Part shown: piece by piece, positions 1 through 11,186 of the stretch
Layout: every line of letters starts with the position of its first letter
Position numbering within the stretch: position 1 is the first letter of the stretch
DNA from: Taiwanofungus camphoratus
Lineage: Eukaryota > Basidiomycota > Agaricomycetes > Polyporales > Taiwanofungaceae
Reading direction: 5' to 3'
Length of the DNA stretch: 64,000 nt
Assembly (NCBI GenBank): GCA_003999685.1
Contig: CP021223.1
Coordinates: forward strand, 124,001 to 188,000
Notes under the pieces: model-generated
Database searches by the model: none
Told to the model about the DNA's origin: nothing
Seen by the model: only the letters and a program-made list of their open reading frames with translations
Made by a program: the position numbers and the translations under genes

Positions 1-3000
1 CCGTGGGAGTTACAGTTCTACTTAAGATTTGCTTCAAATCTTGGACAATCCTCGAACTTCCAGCATGCTGTGGACGTCCAATGCATTACGACAGCTGACG
101 AAAGTCGACAGCTTCTTGACTTGCGTCACCTCCTCAACAAAGAAAAATGCTCACACCAGCGGAAACACGCAACATATGAAGCTACTTGGAGATGCCTGTA
201 TGCCCAGAGAACGCACCTTGAAACATTATCAGGAAGTGCTTTGTTGTGGGGGATCATATCACTCTAGACGATCATCGATCATCCCACGAGACGATGATCT
301 ACGAGTTCACGTTACGATCCGCAATACTAGTTTGAAGCCGTCGCTGCGACGACGAGCTGCGAGCTCTGCAGCACAAATATATATCAATCAGCACTAACGA
401 ACCATCAAGGCAATGAAAAGGAGTATACGTGACCGTTCAAAGTGGCCGTTGGAAGCACCAAGAAGGCTGGGACTCACATGTATGACATCGTCTGGACCAG
501 ACTTCTGATCTAGAACGCTAGCCTGTAGTGGGTATAATGTAAAACAAACCTGATTTAGTATGACGCAGTTTCTTATGAATTGGGGAAGAACAACGTGCTT
601 GGGTGACACACGAAGTGCATCATGTAGGTGAAGATGTTGAAGTCACGAGGATACCCTTCCAGCACATTCATCACTGGGCTAGGGATGGTCTTGTATTCTC
701 CAGATCCAGACCAAGGGGGTGAACATCCGAATGCATGGCAGATCTCTGTAATAACTTAAAGTGAAATATGGTCGTGTATAAAAATTGGCGCCAAGTCAAT
801 GGTAACACCATGCCTGCCAATGAGAAATTGAGAAATTTGAAGCCTAGCTTTTGAGGCGCAAAAAAGTCTGCATAATGCTCCTCAGACGTTCGGATACGTT
901 TTGCAAGTGCGCAATGTTGAGACTGATGCTATGCTTTGTTACCAGTGTCCTTCCGCTGGAAAAGTGAGCGTCTTCGTAGAATGGCGTCATTGCGGCAGTG
1001 TCTATCCGTCCCGTGCGACAGAAGTGACCTGAATCCAAAGTTCCCCACACTTCGACGAGCACACATGATAGATACAAGGACACGAGGCGATACTTCACCT
1101 TCGCGCTGACCGGGAGCATGTTTCAAAAACACACTCGCTGGCTGATGGGGTTAGACCAACTCCCCAGTCACGGAACGCATCTGGACCGGCTTTCCGCTTC
1201 ACAAAGAAGCCTAGCACTGCTAGCAGGCGTTCTAGAGGACAAGGTGAGACCACCATATTGTGACGGAGACTGACGCCCGTGGACGCACCAGGCACTTACT
1301 CCGACCTGTTTGTCAATACAACTCAGCTCCATGTGATTGACGAAACATCAACCTTTGATGCTCCGACTACTACACACCATACCAGAAGTGCTACCGGTCA
1401 CAAGGCTCACCTAACACTCCAGGGCACAGAATTACAGGGAAGACGTGTCAACGCCTTGAGCCTTCGAACTGGCCCAAGTTCAACAAGAGGAATTGTACGT
1501 GCACTCAAGGCGATCTGCGTGGACATTAGCAACTGCAACTGTGAAGACAACGGCTTCACACAGCGGCATAGCTGGCTGTTACCTATATTCATTCTGCCTT
1601 CGTACTTCTCATCCGCCTGACCAATACCCACTAGGCCACTGGCGTGTGAAATCGTTCTGGGCCATGTTCTGGATCTTTGATGCACAATAGCGCCCCAATG
1701 AGCTATTGTACATTCATGTAGATGGCTTCTCAACTTCAGCGCCAAGACCTGCCACAGTATCACAATCGGATCGGGAAGTACAGCTGGTCACAAGGACATG
1801 TCGAAGGAACGAATGAATGGCAGAAGAGACGATGCAGTTCAAAGAACGTAGCAAGCCGATTTAATCTATAAGACAGAGGCTATACGATCGGCAGGTGAGA
1901 TCAGTAACACCAGAAAGAAGGCGAGACACTTCCGTGCCTACGGAGGACGATGTGCCGAAGCTGGGCTTCGCACGTTCCGGGGCTCGCTTAGATTCCAGGC
2001 CTGCGACAGCTCCTACAAGGAGGGTGCGAAACGCCAGCGCAATAGTATCTGCACCAGTCAGATGTACAGCACAGGGGTCGAGACTGGCCCACAGACTCGC
2101 AGAAGATGTCTCGCCCGCAGATAATCGATCAGTCTAGTGGTCTGACAGTGTCGGCTATAATGCGTTGAGAGGATTAGAATTCATATTCAACGTGTGCACA
2201 CGCGGTCCGTGCAATGGGAAGACTGAAACAATCGCTGGCATAATGCGGCAGGAACGACACCAGAAGTCAGGGATGAATAATCGAGGAGGCGCACGAGCGA
2301 AAACGACCATATGAGGGAACGCATTCTGTCTGTGGAGGTCTCGTCAGCGCAATACAATCGGTCTACGATAACGGGCTGTTCTGTGAGACTGATGACAGGC
2401 TAATCTGTATCACGTACGATCAAGATGGCCTCCAGGAAACTGAATGAAATGCGAAAACACACGTTCTCAGGACGCCAGCGCCAATTCCGCAACGCTAGCG
2501 ATCCGTCGACTCGGACTCAGTAAAACATCCTATGCACCTTCCCACCATCGTCCGTTCCATGTGGCCATCTTTGTCAGTGACCCGGAGTTGGAATCTGTAT
2601 ATTACTGCATGGGCCCACAGCCATATCCTCACATAGCTGACATACCGTACTGTTGGGCAGCCACGCGCTGAATGGAAAGATGGACGCCTGTGGTATGTTC
2701 ACATGCGCTCTAACGCCCAGTGTGAGATCGCAGAACGTTACGTGCCCGTCAAAGCGCGGACGCGGGGAAAGACCTATGAAACTGACCGGGGAGACCTTCC
2801 CGGCGACGTCCCGACTTCCGGATGTACGCACATCTTCGCGCAGAATTCTGTCGTCCGCTACGCTGGCGTCCTGGTGACCCGATCACGCATACTACCCTAT
2901 GGTTTCGATTTAGGGTGGGAAGAGTGATTGGGACAGCATTGTGCAGGGCGGTGAGGCATGCTTTGGTAGCAGAAACGGCTCATGCCAAGATCGTACAATG

Positions 3001-5087
3001 GGTGAATGTGGACAACTTACCTGGGAACGGCGAACTGATGGTTCCACCAGTCACAGAATCCGTGCGCGCACTAGGGAGGCATTTTCAGAGTTTTGGGTCA
3101 TTGGCTGACGCGCACCGCATTGTGATTCGAACAGGCGCTGCCCTAGGTGATCCCAGACACACGTAGGCGGAATGGAATATGCCTATCAATGCCATAACCT
3201 TGTGCGCTTCTCTTCGCCAAAGACTGAGCATAAGCGCGATGAAGTCAATAGCCTCCCTCAGGTGGACGCTATCCCCACGGAGTTGGCAAAAACAACTGTG
3301 TGTGCAATCATCCCATGGCCGACGAGGAGCGACTCTAGTCGGATCACACTCCCTCAATGGGAGTGCGTACGTCATTGAGCGATTTCGCCCATTGGATGCT
3401 ACGTGAGAGTTCAGTATACTGGGGGCAATCGACGTTCCACCTTTGGGAAGAGCACAACTCTAAAGCCAGTTCGCCTGATAGGTCAAGAAGCGGATCTTGC
3501 ACGAACGTACTGACGTCTTCACGACACATCAGGACGAAATGGGATACGGCGTCGAGTAAAACCTGAGCATGGTAAGTGGAGCTACAGCGAACAATCCTCG
3601 TTCATCAGGTATGGCGAGTGCGTGAGTTCCGCTACTTGTTAACATCAAGATGGTAGAATCCTTCTACCACTCGATGTGGAAAAGTTAACAACTTTGCCGG
3701 TTGGCGGACGCAACTCTCGACTCGAGAACGACGAAGCGTACCGATAAAGCGATGATATGCCGTGCTCGTGTGATCATGGTCCTGGTACCGTGATAGAGTG
3801 CGTGCAACAACGCCGACATTGACAAAATTCTCATTGAATTGAGGCGAATACGAGGACGTCGGCGCTCACAAGTCCCAGTCAAATATACAATGATGTCGCA
3901 GAGTCCAGACTGGCTCAGCCTTGCGTGGCTGCGGAAGGGCTGATCATGCGAGAGATCACACGGTACCAGCCCTTGCATTGCTATGGCATTGCGTTTGCGG
4001 CGGGTGTCCGAATGGCCGAGCTGATGGGCCGTCGAGATAACAACCGCCCTGCGAGCATGCCTGCACATCGTATAGTGACGTGTTTGGGTGATGGGCGGTA
4101 TCGATCTCTGTGCGGTCGTGCCCATGAGCCTGAGTAGTTGACATCGATATCAACGGCTGGAGCTGCGCTGCTGGACGGAATATTATTATTTTGAGACCGG
4201 GAGAAGGGGCAGATACCGGAAGGACACATAGGCCCATGACCTGCTGATACAGCACAGAGTATTGCAAATGCGTTGCGAAATGCGAATTTGGGAAGCGTGC
4301 GGGCTGGGGTCGAAGCTCTCGCGTTTCCGTGCACCGCATACGTGCGTACCATCTAGTTTCAGTGATTTGTATATGAGGCCTCGCCATATGTCCAGAAGGC
4401 GAACATGGGGTCAATCATGCCCACATGAGGGACATGGGCCCGTGTTCGTTCTCATCGCCAGCGAGCAGGGCAATGCCAGAGTTGTCGACCGGAGACGCGG
4501 CCGGCGGCGGCAAGACCGGCGGACATCGCCTCCGTGAGATGCAGTTTGTTGATCGCTTTCTCCCGGTCAATCACCGATATATTTTCCCACATCAACCGGG
4601 CTGGACCGAGTCATCGGTCTAGTTTCTCCTCCTTCGGACATGAGCGGAAAATGGATCCGGGAATTGCCCGCAAATTTAGGGTCCATGGATTACAGCAACC
4701 GCGACCAAGGCGACTGCACCTTCTGATTCGTCCATTGCAGCAGACGAAAAAGAGAGATATCCCTGGCAGGGTATTGTATGAACGATGAAGGATAACATAC
4801 AATTTCTGGCGTCCAGTAGATCGCGACGTCACATTGTGGGGAAGATAATCCAAGCAGAGAAATGCGGGGTAAGTTATTAGTGGAAACTCCGTGGTCTCCT
4901 GATTGGCCAGGCAGAGTCACAAGGCGGGGAAAATGCGCACGTCACCTGTGACGCCAGCCTCTGTGGCTGCGACCCGGTCTAGAGCGCTAGAATTCTGGGG
5001 TTCACACAAATGTTTGCCAGAATATTCATCAGTATGCATCTATTTGCACAGGATATGTTCTGGCCAATAATGCAAGACGCCACTCCT
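1..5087. other. Gene-poor stretch, nothing recognised
   Basis: About 5 kb on both strands contain only short open frames (under about 155 codons) that overlap one another in several frames, carry no family motif I recognise and cannot be joined through plausible 50-60 nt introns. No terminal repeats, transposase motifs or tRNA-like B-box were seen. It could be old, decayed repeat sequence, but I see no direct evidence for that. Confidence 0.5.
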
Positions 5088-5175
5088 TGGACAAGACCCA
5101 CGACGACCACGACCCAACGACCACGCCCGCAACGACCCCGACAACGACGACCTCAAGACTGACGAGGACGAGGAC
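5088..5175. repeat. Low-complexity CGACCA/CGACGA tract
   Basis: An imperfect short-period repeat made of ACGACC, ACGACG and GACGAGG units, nearly free of T on the + strand. It lies in non-coding sequence about 1.3 kb upstream of the Ser-rich protein gene. It reads as an expanded trinucleotide-type simple repeat and has no evident function. Confidence 0.7.
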
Positions 5176-6453
5176 GCCTCATAACACGTCTTCATCCGCG
5201 TGTGGCCCTCGTGTATCACGGCATATCTCGGCTTCGGACTCAGCGAAACACGACCTATCTCTCTTTGGGCTATGAGTGGCTTCTCGTCCCTATCCTCCGC
5301 CTCTGCCGCACCGTCACCAGCCGTGTCTCGTTATCGGCCTCGTTCCGAGAGTAAACAGGCTTTGAGGCCACGCCCATTACATACCGGCACGAGCACGAGT
5401 CATCAGATCCGCCAAAGCGCGAGCAACAGCAGCGGATGTAGGGCCCGTTATCTGGATTGGGAAGAACATCAGGAAGCGTCGCCAAGCTCGTCAAAGGCAC
5501 AGTGTTCCTCACCTCGAAATGGCACCCCAGTCCTAGCACAGACCTATCAGGATGATCACGACTCCAGCCCTTCAATCCGCGCCTCTGGGCATCACAATAT
5601 CTCACCCCGTGCGACTAAATTCCGAGGTATCTCATCCGCAGTGCCCGCACACAACGAGGCATCCCGGACCTTCCGCGCCTCGGGTGAGGGGCCACAGACG
5701 CCACGCTTCCAGGCCCATCAGACCTACCACGCCGGTACTGGCTGTAGTTCCAGTACTCGGCGTTTGGCAGTGTTGGCACAAGTATTTCCTGCTTCGCCTA
5801 TTACTACCTTCTCTTTTCCATCTTCCCCATCTTCCCTTTCTTCTCCTCCCCCGATTCCGTCTACCCCGCAGCGCTCCCCTTCCTTGGGTCGTGTAGTCAG
5901 AAATAGGTCGTACGCGTACTTGTCTCACTCGGCCTCCCTTTCTTCCCTCGCCAGCTCCGCCTATCCCGCGGTCGCCTTGGATTCTGCGTTCCCCGAGCAA
6001 TATACACCGTCACCGTCCCCACGCTTGCAAAGGACGCATTCTCATAGGTCAGTACCCTTGTCTCGCTATTCTGCTCTAGACAGTAGTATTATCAAGCTAG
6101 TTCCCTACTCCCTTTCCTTCTCAACCTTCGCGAACCTTATCTACCTGGAAATTCCTACGTAGCTTTCCGCGTCCGGCCCAGAGACCGGCACGCGTCAAAT
6201 TTGCCTGACACATAGAACCGTCATTCGGCGACTTTGGCTTCTCCACTATACCTTTACCTAGATTCTCTTCCCCGCTTCACCGCAGCCTTCTTTCCCTCAT
6301 GTCCTCTTCACTTTATATATATGATCGCCCCCAGGCCTAACGCCATCTTGTTTTCCTTTCGCTTATCACTTCACTGGCAGGCACACCGCATCACTACCCG
6401 GCTTCACCGTCCGGCGTGGATTCGTACTCCAGCGTGCACGCCCAACCCTCGCC
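5176..6453 (+). other. Pyrimidine-rich upstream region of the Ser-rich gene
   Basis: Sequence upstream of the start codon at 6454. It holds long C+T-rich stretches (strongest about 5810-5880 and 6240-6365), a common property of fungal promoters and 5' leaders near transcription starts. One Ser/Pro-rich reading frame stays open at 5272-6162, but it looks like a by-product of composition (see rejected items). TATATAT occurs at about 6315, 139 bp before the start codon. Confidence 0.4.
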
Positions 6454-8016
6454 ATGTCCATGCAGATCCACGCGCCATCACCCGTCATGTCTGCGCGGCC
6501 ACTGTCACCTCCAATACACAGCTCCACGACGCGTGCTCGCTCACAGTCAAGACCAGATTCGAGCTCGAGACCGTCGTCACCCCTTGTACAGATTACCCAA
6601 CTTCCCATCCCACAGCGTCCCCCGATGCCACGCCCACCGAGTCGGTCAGAACGTCTTTTACGCGACACGTTGCGTCGTGCGGAGGAGCATGAGAGGATGA
6701 TGAACGTTCCCCCATTACCCAGCCCGAAGATGCCTGGCCTCTTACTGTCCCCGAGCAGCCCGTTTTTGTCTACCATCATGTTAGCGCCAGGTAGCCCAAG
6801 TGGGAGCCGACGTCATAGTCGCAAAAACACAGCTTCGTCTATTGCGACAAATGTCTCGTGCGATGCCTGCGACTTCCTTTGCGAGCCCAACGGCGCCGGT
6901 CCTGTCGTCGAAGGGGACGACGGTGAGAAGAATGGGGCCGATCTATTACGGAGGCGGAGCACAGCCTCTACGTCATCATCATCTTCGGGCCACGGTTATG
7001 GACAAAGTCATCATCCGGCAACACCGTTGCAGAGGGGGTTAGTCCGGAATAAAAGCATCAATCAGGGGACTAGGAGCGGTGATGTGTCTACGCGCACGCA
7101 CTCGGACTCGAACACGAAGGCCCAGATAGCGTATGGCACGCCTCAGTCACCGTCACCAGCTCGGACACAGCTTCAGAGGTCGAATAATTCGGCGCCAAAT
7201 GTCGGTCGTGGGTCTTCACATACTCACTCGAACTCACGTACGTCCGTCGACGGTGAGCGTCCACAGTGCTCCTGCCATCAGCCGGGTGCGGTGATGACGC
7301 CTCATGAGGCTGTATTGCGCAGTAGACTGGAAGGTGTGCTAAGGGGCGCCAAGGAGCAGGAGCGGCGGACAAAGAGCTCGGAGCGGAGAGAGAGGGAGCA
7401 GGGGTCGAGTAGTGGGAGCGGTAATTCGATGGCGAGCAGTAGGAATTTGAGTGCAGAGGGCGACCTCTTCTTTGGGGCGAGTGGGGAGGTAAGCTTTCTA
7501 TTGTATAAGCTTTCGTTGAGACGGGACAGCGCTGATCACTGCCGGCGCTTGTAGTCAAGCATTACCTCATTGGCGTCGAACGACTCCAAGTCTGCGGCAA
7601 CTGCGACGACGAAGAGCCGCGCAAGTCTCTCATCGATTCGTCCTGCTCCATCGACGCTGAGTTTCTCAACACGATCACCAAGGATATCAAATGCGTCGCT
7701 TCATTCCCCTAGTACACCGAGCAAACAGCTCGGCTCGCCCAACAGCCCGCAGAATAGCATTAGTCCTCTAACGCCACCACCCACGCCGCCCTTCAACGCC
7801 CGCGTTGCTGCCGAGCAGTGCAGAGCCGTGGACGGGTACGTCTCCTTCGCCAACATCGAGGGCCTCGGTGTCCCTGAAGGCGAAGACGAAGACGACGAGG
7901 GTGAGGACGGCAAGGCCAGGGGCCGTTGGTGGCAATGGCTGACCATCACCACTGGCAAGACTGCTGGGAGGGAAAGGGGCCGGAGTGAGAGCGCGAGTAG
8001 TTTGGCGTCTAGATGA
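6454..8016 (+). CDS. Ser/Pro-rich low-complexity protein (function unknown)
   Basis: Two exons, 6454-7488 and 7555-8016, joined across a 66-nt intron (GTAAGC...TTGTAG) in phase 0, giving about 498 residues. The start is the first ATG in a good context (CGCCATG), two codons before a second Met. The protein is dominated by Ser, Pro and Arg, with 'SPSP'-type runs, and looks mostly disordered. The more conserved-looking parts are a short Arg/Glu helix (SRSERLLRDTLRRAEEHER, about residues 67-85), a Cys-containing segment (NVSCDACDFLC, about 133-143) and a second charged helix (HEAVLRSRLEGVLRGAKEQE, about 282-301). Near the C-terminus are a 'TPPPTPPF' motif and an acidic EDEDDEGED run. No signal peptide or membrane segment is seen. 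Proteins of this style are common in mushroom genomes without assigned function; a cytosolic or nuclear phospho-regulated protein is only an inference. Confidence 0.8.
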
Positions 8017-8908
8017 TGCAGCGATCAATAGGGCCTTCGGGACAAGCGTCCGACGTTGCGCTAGATTCGCGACTCCGCTGGGTCCGCTTGGTATGGTTCA
8101 AAACTCATGCCGCTCTCAACCCCTCCCCTTCATGCTCTATCTATTGAACGTGCATTGGTGTCTTGGTTGCTGGCTTGGCTTGTACTATTGCGTCGGTTGT
8201 CTATTCTTGTCTATGTGTTGTGCTCTGCTGTTTGTTGCATAGCCTGTCATCACTACCATTGTCGCCTTAATCAATACATCATATCCTCACGCAAATATTT
8301 AATCGTCGCAGACGCGGCTGATAATCACCGGCGTCGCTCAACTCTCATGTGTTTGCTTCTCCGGTTTTTGATCCCCAGAATGCTTACGTCTTCGGGTCAC
8401 AGCACTGAAAACTTGGAATAGCAGACAGTTACCACCACTTGTCATGAATTTCACAGCTCTAACGACTTCATGTTTTATGTCACGACCTCCGACTACTTGT
8501 TGCGGTATATAAATGCTGACTTCATCTTCATCATCATCGCAGTGGAGAGAGGCTGTGGATACGAGCGCGCAGATTTGGCCGTCAACAAGGCTTACGTGTT
8601 GAGGTCTAAAGCGCCAACCACCCCGGAAAGTGTAAATTGCCAAGTGCCGTAGAGGTGCTTTTGTCGTCAAACTTGTGAGGTAACGCTACGTGTTTCCGGC
8701 TCGACTCGCAGCAGCACTACTGTACACCAGTGATGAATCGATGATGCCTGCAATTTGGTACCAACGTTGACTGCATGTTTTGATAAAGCGATGCGCGGCG
8801 TTGCTAATACGTCACGTAACCGGGTACCCATCAAGCTTACAGTAAGTCCAACAGAGTAACTTGAGCGTGTTTTGTTTCCTTGTCCCTTACCCCACAATAA
8901 CACACACT

Positions 8909-8929
8909 CGTCTTGTGACTCACAAGACG
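8909..8929. repeat. Inverted repeat, 9-bp arms
   Basis: Arms 8909-8917 (CGTCTTGTG) and 8921-8929 (CACAAGACG) are perfect reverse complements around a 3-nt centre. A further CTTGTG follows at about 8935. It sits upstream of the kinase-like gene and may be a binding site for a dimeric factor. Confidence 0.6.
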
Positions 8930-8952
8930 TTCTATCTTGTGCACATTGAAGT

Positions 8953-8978
8953 TGGTTCAAGTACTGTAACTTGAACCA
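8953..8978. repeat. Inverted repeat, 10-bp arms
   Basis: Arms 8953-8962 (TGGTTCAAGT) and 8969-8978 (ACTTGAACCA) are perfect reverse complements around a 6-nt centre. It ends only 8 bp before the TATA box, an operator-like position. Function is inferred. Confidence 0.65.
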
Positions 8979-8985
8979 GAAGCAG

Positions 8986-8992
8986 TATATAA
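8986..8992 (+). promoter_or_regulatory. Candidate TATA box for the kinase-like gene
   Basis: TATATAA followed by GG lies 53 bp before an ATG at 9045 and about 230 bp before the alternative start at 9222. It directly follows the 10-bp inverted repeat. Sequence match and position are the only evidence. Confidence 0.4.
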
Positions 8993-9221
8993 GGCTCTCT
9001 TTCTAGGCTGATGCTTTAGACTTCTTGATCGTGACTTGTTCATAATGACACTTGCACTTTCACCAGAGATGTACCTGCAACTTGAAGTTGCTGTTCCTCC
9101 GGCAAGCGAACTTCCGGGTTGTTCATCAAATTGTCCGGATGATCAGCCCTCTCAGCACCGCCAGACTGTGCATCTCCATCCTGTTTACGTTTGGTCACTG
9201 CGTCTCCTGTCCTGATATGAC

Positions 9222-11186
9222 ATGCTTTTGAGCGCAATCAGACGTCGGAGGTATCAGCCTTTCCTCGTGGTACCACCTGCACCGATAGAAGGGTACGCCT
9301 CATCACTGGGATCAGCCTTTGACGCTGACTCATTCAGTTTGGCAGTATCGAGACCAAGTACATACAACCAGTGCTGGATGTTGCAAATCGGGACTTTGTT
9401 GACAAGCATTCAGTGAAGTTTCAACACACCAGGTCTGAATCGACTGAGGGTGCGTTCTCAAACTACGTCGTATGGGAATTTGTTCTTAATTTCTGCTTTC
9501 TGCCTCCAGAGCCACGACACTGTATGGTGAAAATAGGATTCAATATATGTGATCCGGAGCATGAGGTCAAACGCTGGCTGGAACCTCGTGCAGAGGATGA
9601 ACGGTTGTCTCCAACTTCCTATGACTGGTGTAGGTACAAGAAAGTATTTTGCATCGTAACCTTTGTGGTATGGAATTACTGTTATGCTGTCCATGCCCAT
9701 CCCGTCTTTCTTATGCCACTTCCCTTTGTGTAGCCACCAGGGATTATGCGACTTGAAGATTTCGGTATCTTACATCGCACTATGAATCCTACATCTGAGA
9801 TGCATGCACTGATGCTGGAACAAATTTCACTTTCACGGGAAGTGAAGGCACCCTATAGCATGATTACAGACGAAAAGTTGTCTGTTGTATTAGACCACAG
9901 AGACCCAGACCTCAGATTCAAGTTCATACGAGACGTCATCCCGGTGGAAGATCTTTCGGTGCGAATGGCCCTTGCTACCCTTCTCTATATAGAGACCCAG
10001 GACATGGGCTTACGTGTCCTCTCCCCATTTCCAATTCGGCACACCTTCCGAGGGGCATTGAACTGTACCCCGCAAAATGTACGAGGAAAGAACCAGGGTG
10101 ATCAACGAAAACATGCTGTAATGGTTAAACGCACACTCAGTGACTTTGACATGTATGCGCTATACAACTCAATCGAAGAAAGGGAGGCCTTTCTTGTATG
10201 GAAGCAAGAGGTGGCTGAGCAAACCTTGCCACCTGTTTTATGTCCTGGAACCGTCCTTAGTGCAGAGTCACATTGCTTCGCCAAGCATCATCACATCTTG
10301 GAACCGAAGGACCTGCACCAGACTTTGCCTCCCGACACCGAGAAGAGTGTTACAAGGTGGTCCCGGAGAAGAGCTAGTGACGTAGATACTATCCTAAAAC
10401 ACGAAGAATTTTCTTTCGAGATTGAAGCAGTTGTTCAAAGCGGTCAAAGGCATTACTCTCAAGTGTTCTTGGGTCGTGTTGGAGGTAGTGAGATTAACCT
10501 CTGCTTGAAGCTTTATGATGAGCGATTCTTTCCTCTGTCGAACGAGGTCGGAGGACTGCACTTGGCAACTGATATCATTCGACGCGAGGAGGCCGCCTAT
10601 GCCAAGTTGCTTCATCTACAAGGATCACTCATCCCTCATAGCTATGGCTTTCATTTGGTACTGCTACAAATTTTTGTGCCTGCCTGTCCCGTCAACATTA
10701 CTCATTGTAGCTGTTCCCCACAGTTTGAAATGCCTGACACCTAGAAATAGTTTAGCCTATTGATAGAGTTCGTAGAGGGTGAAACTCTACAAACATGCCA
10801 CGTAAATGAGTTAGCAGTTGCTGCACAAGAAGATTTCGTGAGTGACTTCAGGAGCGCAAATTCACAGCTGTTAATCTGAAAATCAGGTCACACGGATGAG
10901 GCATGCAATTAGAGCTCTCAAGTACGCTGGCATCCACCAGCAAGATTGGCATGCCAGTCAAATTATCTGTCCCCGAGATTTCAATCGCTGCACCGGTGTG
11001 TATGACCTGGAGATAGTTCTGCTGGATTTCGGCTTTGCTGTACAATGGCTGGAGGATGATGATGGGACGCCTCCGATGCACCGCATGTGGGAGACCCCGC
11101 TGGATATGGTGCTTGTGGACAGAGCAGGTATACACGAGGACATCGTGTACAAATGCTGGTATCCATATTCAGAGCCAGAATACTGA
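9222..11186 (+). CDS. Mushroom-type protein-kinase-like protein, possibly a pseudogene
   Basis: Exons read 9222-9357, 9414-9643, 9734-10657, 10724-10837 and 10887-11186, all joining in frame. The N-terminus is uncertain: an ATG at 9045 nearer the TATA box opens a 57-codon frame that would need another intron. The C-terminal half resembles the large Agaricomycete family of divergent kinases: 'LCLKLYDERFFP' carries the candidate ATP-binding Lys, 'REEAAYAKLLHLQGSLIPHSYGFH' forms the N-lobe end, 'LLIEFVEGETL' the hinge, 'IHQQDWHASQII' replaces the canonical HRD loop, and 'LLDFGFAVQW' holds the DFG. With the best acceptor at 10723, the exon opens with Phe-Glu-Met-Pro and then meets in-frame TAG codons at 10742 and 10748. 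A second acceptor at 10750 keeps frame and skips both. So this is either a recently broken copy or a gene using the downstream acceptor. Substrate and pathway are unknown. Confidence 0.7.

Larger units (their letters stand above)
8017..9044. other. Intergenic region with paired inverted repeats and TATA box
   Basis: No gene is recognised between the Ser-rich gene and the kinase-like gene. The last 150 bp hold two perfect short inverted repeats followed by a TATATAA box, annotated separately. Confidence 0.6.

Noticed and set aside
3110-3140. GATTCGAAC resembling a tRNA B-box
   Set aside because: No A-box or cloverleaf stems at the right distances; no tRNA can be folded.
5272-6162. 296-codon Ser/Pro-rich open frame upstream of the Ser-rich gene
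   Set aside because: Composition follows the C+T-rich promoter-like DNA, there is no conserved block, other frames are also open in part, and it ends far from any splice junction that would join it to the gene at 6454.
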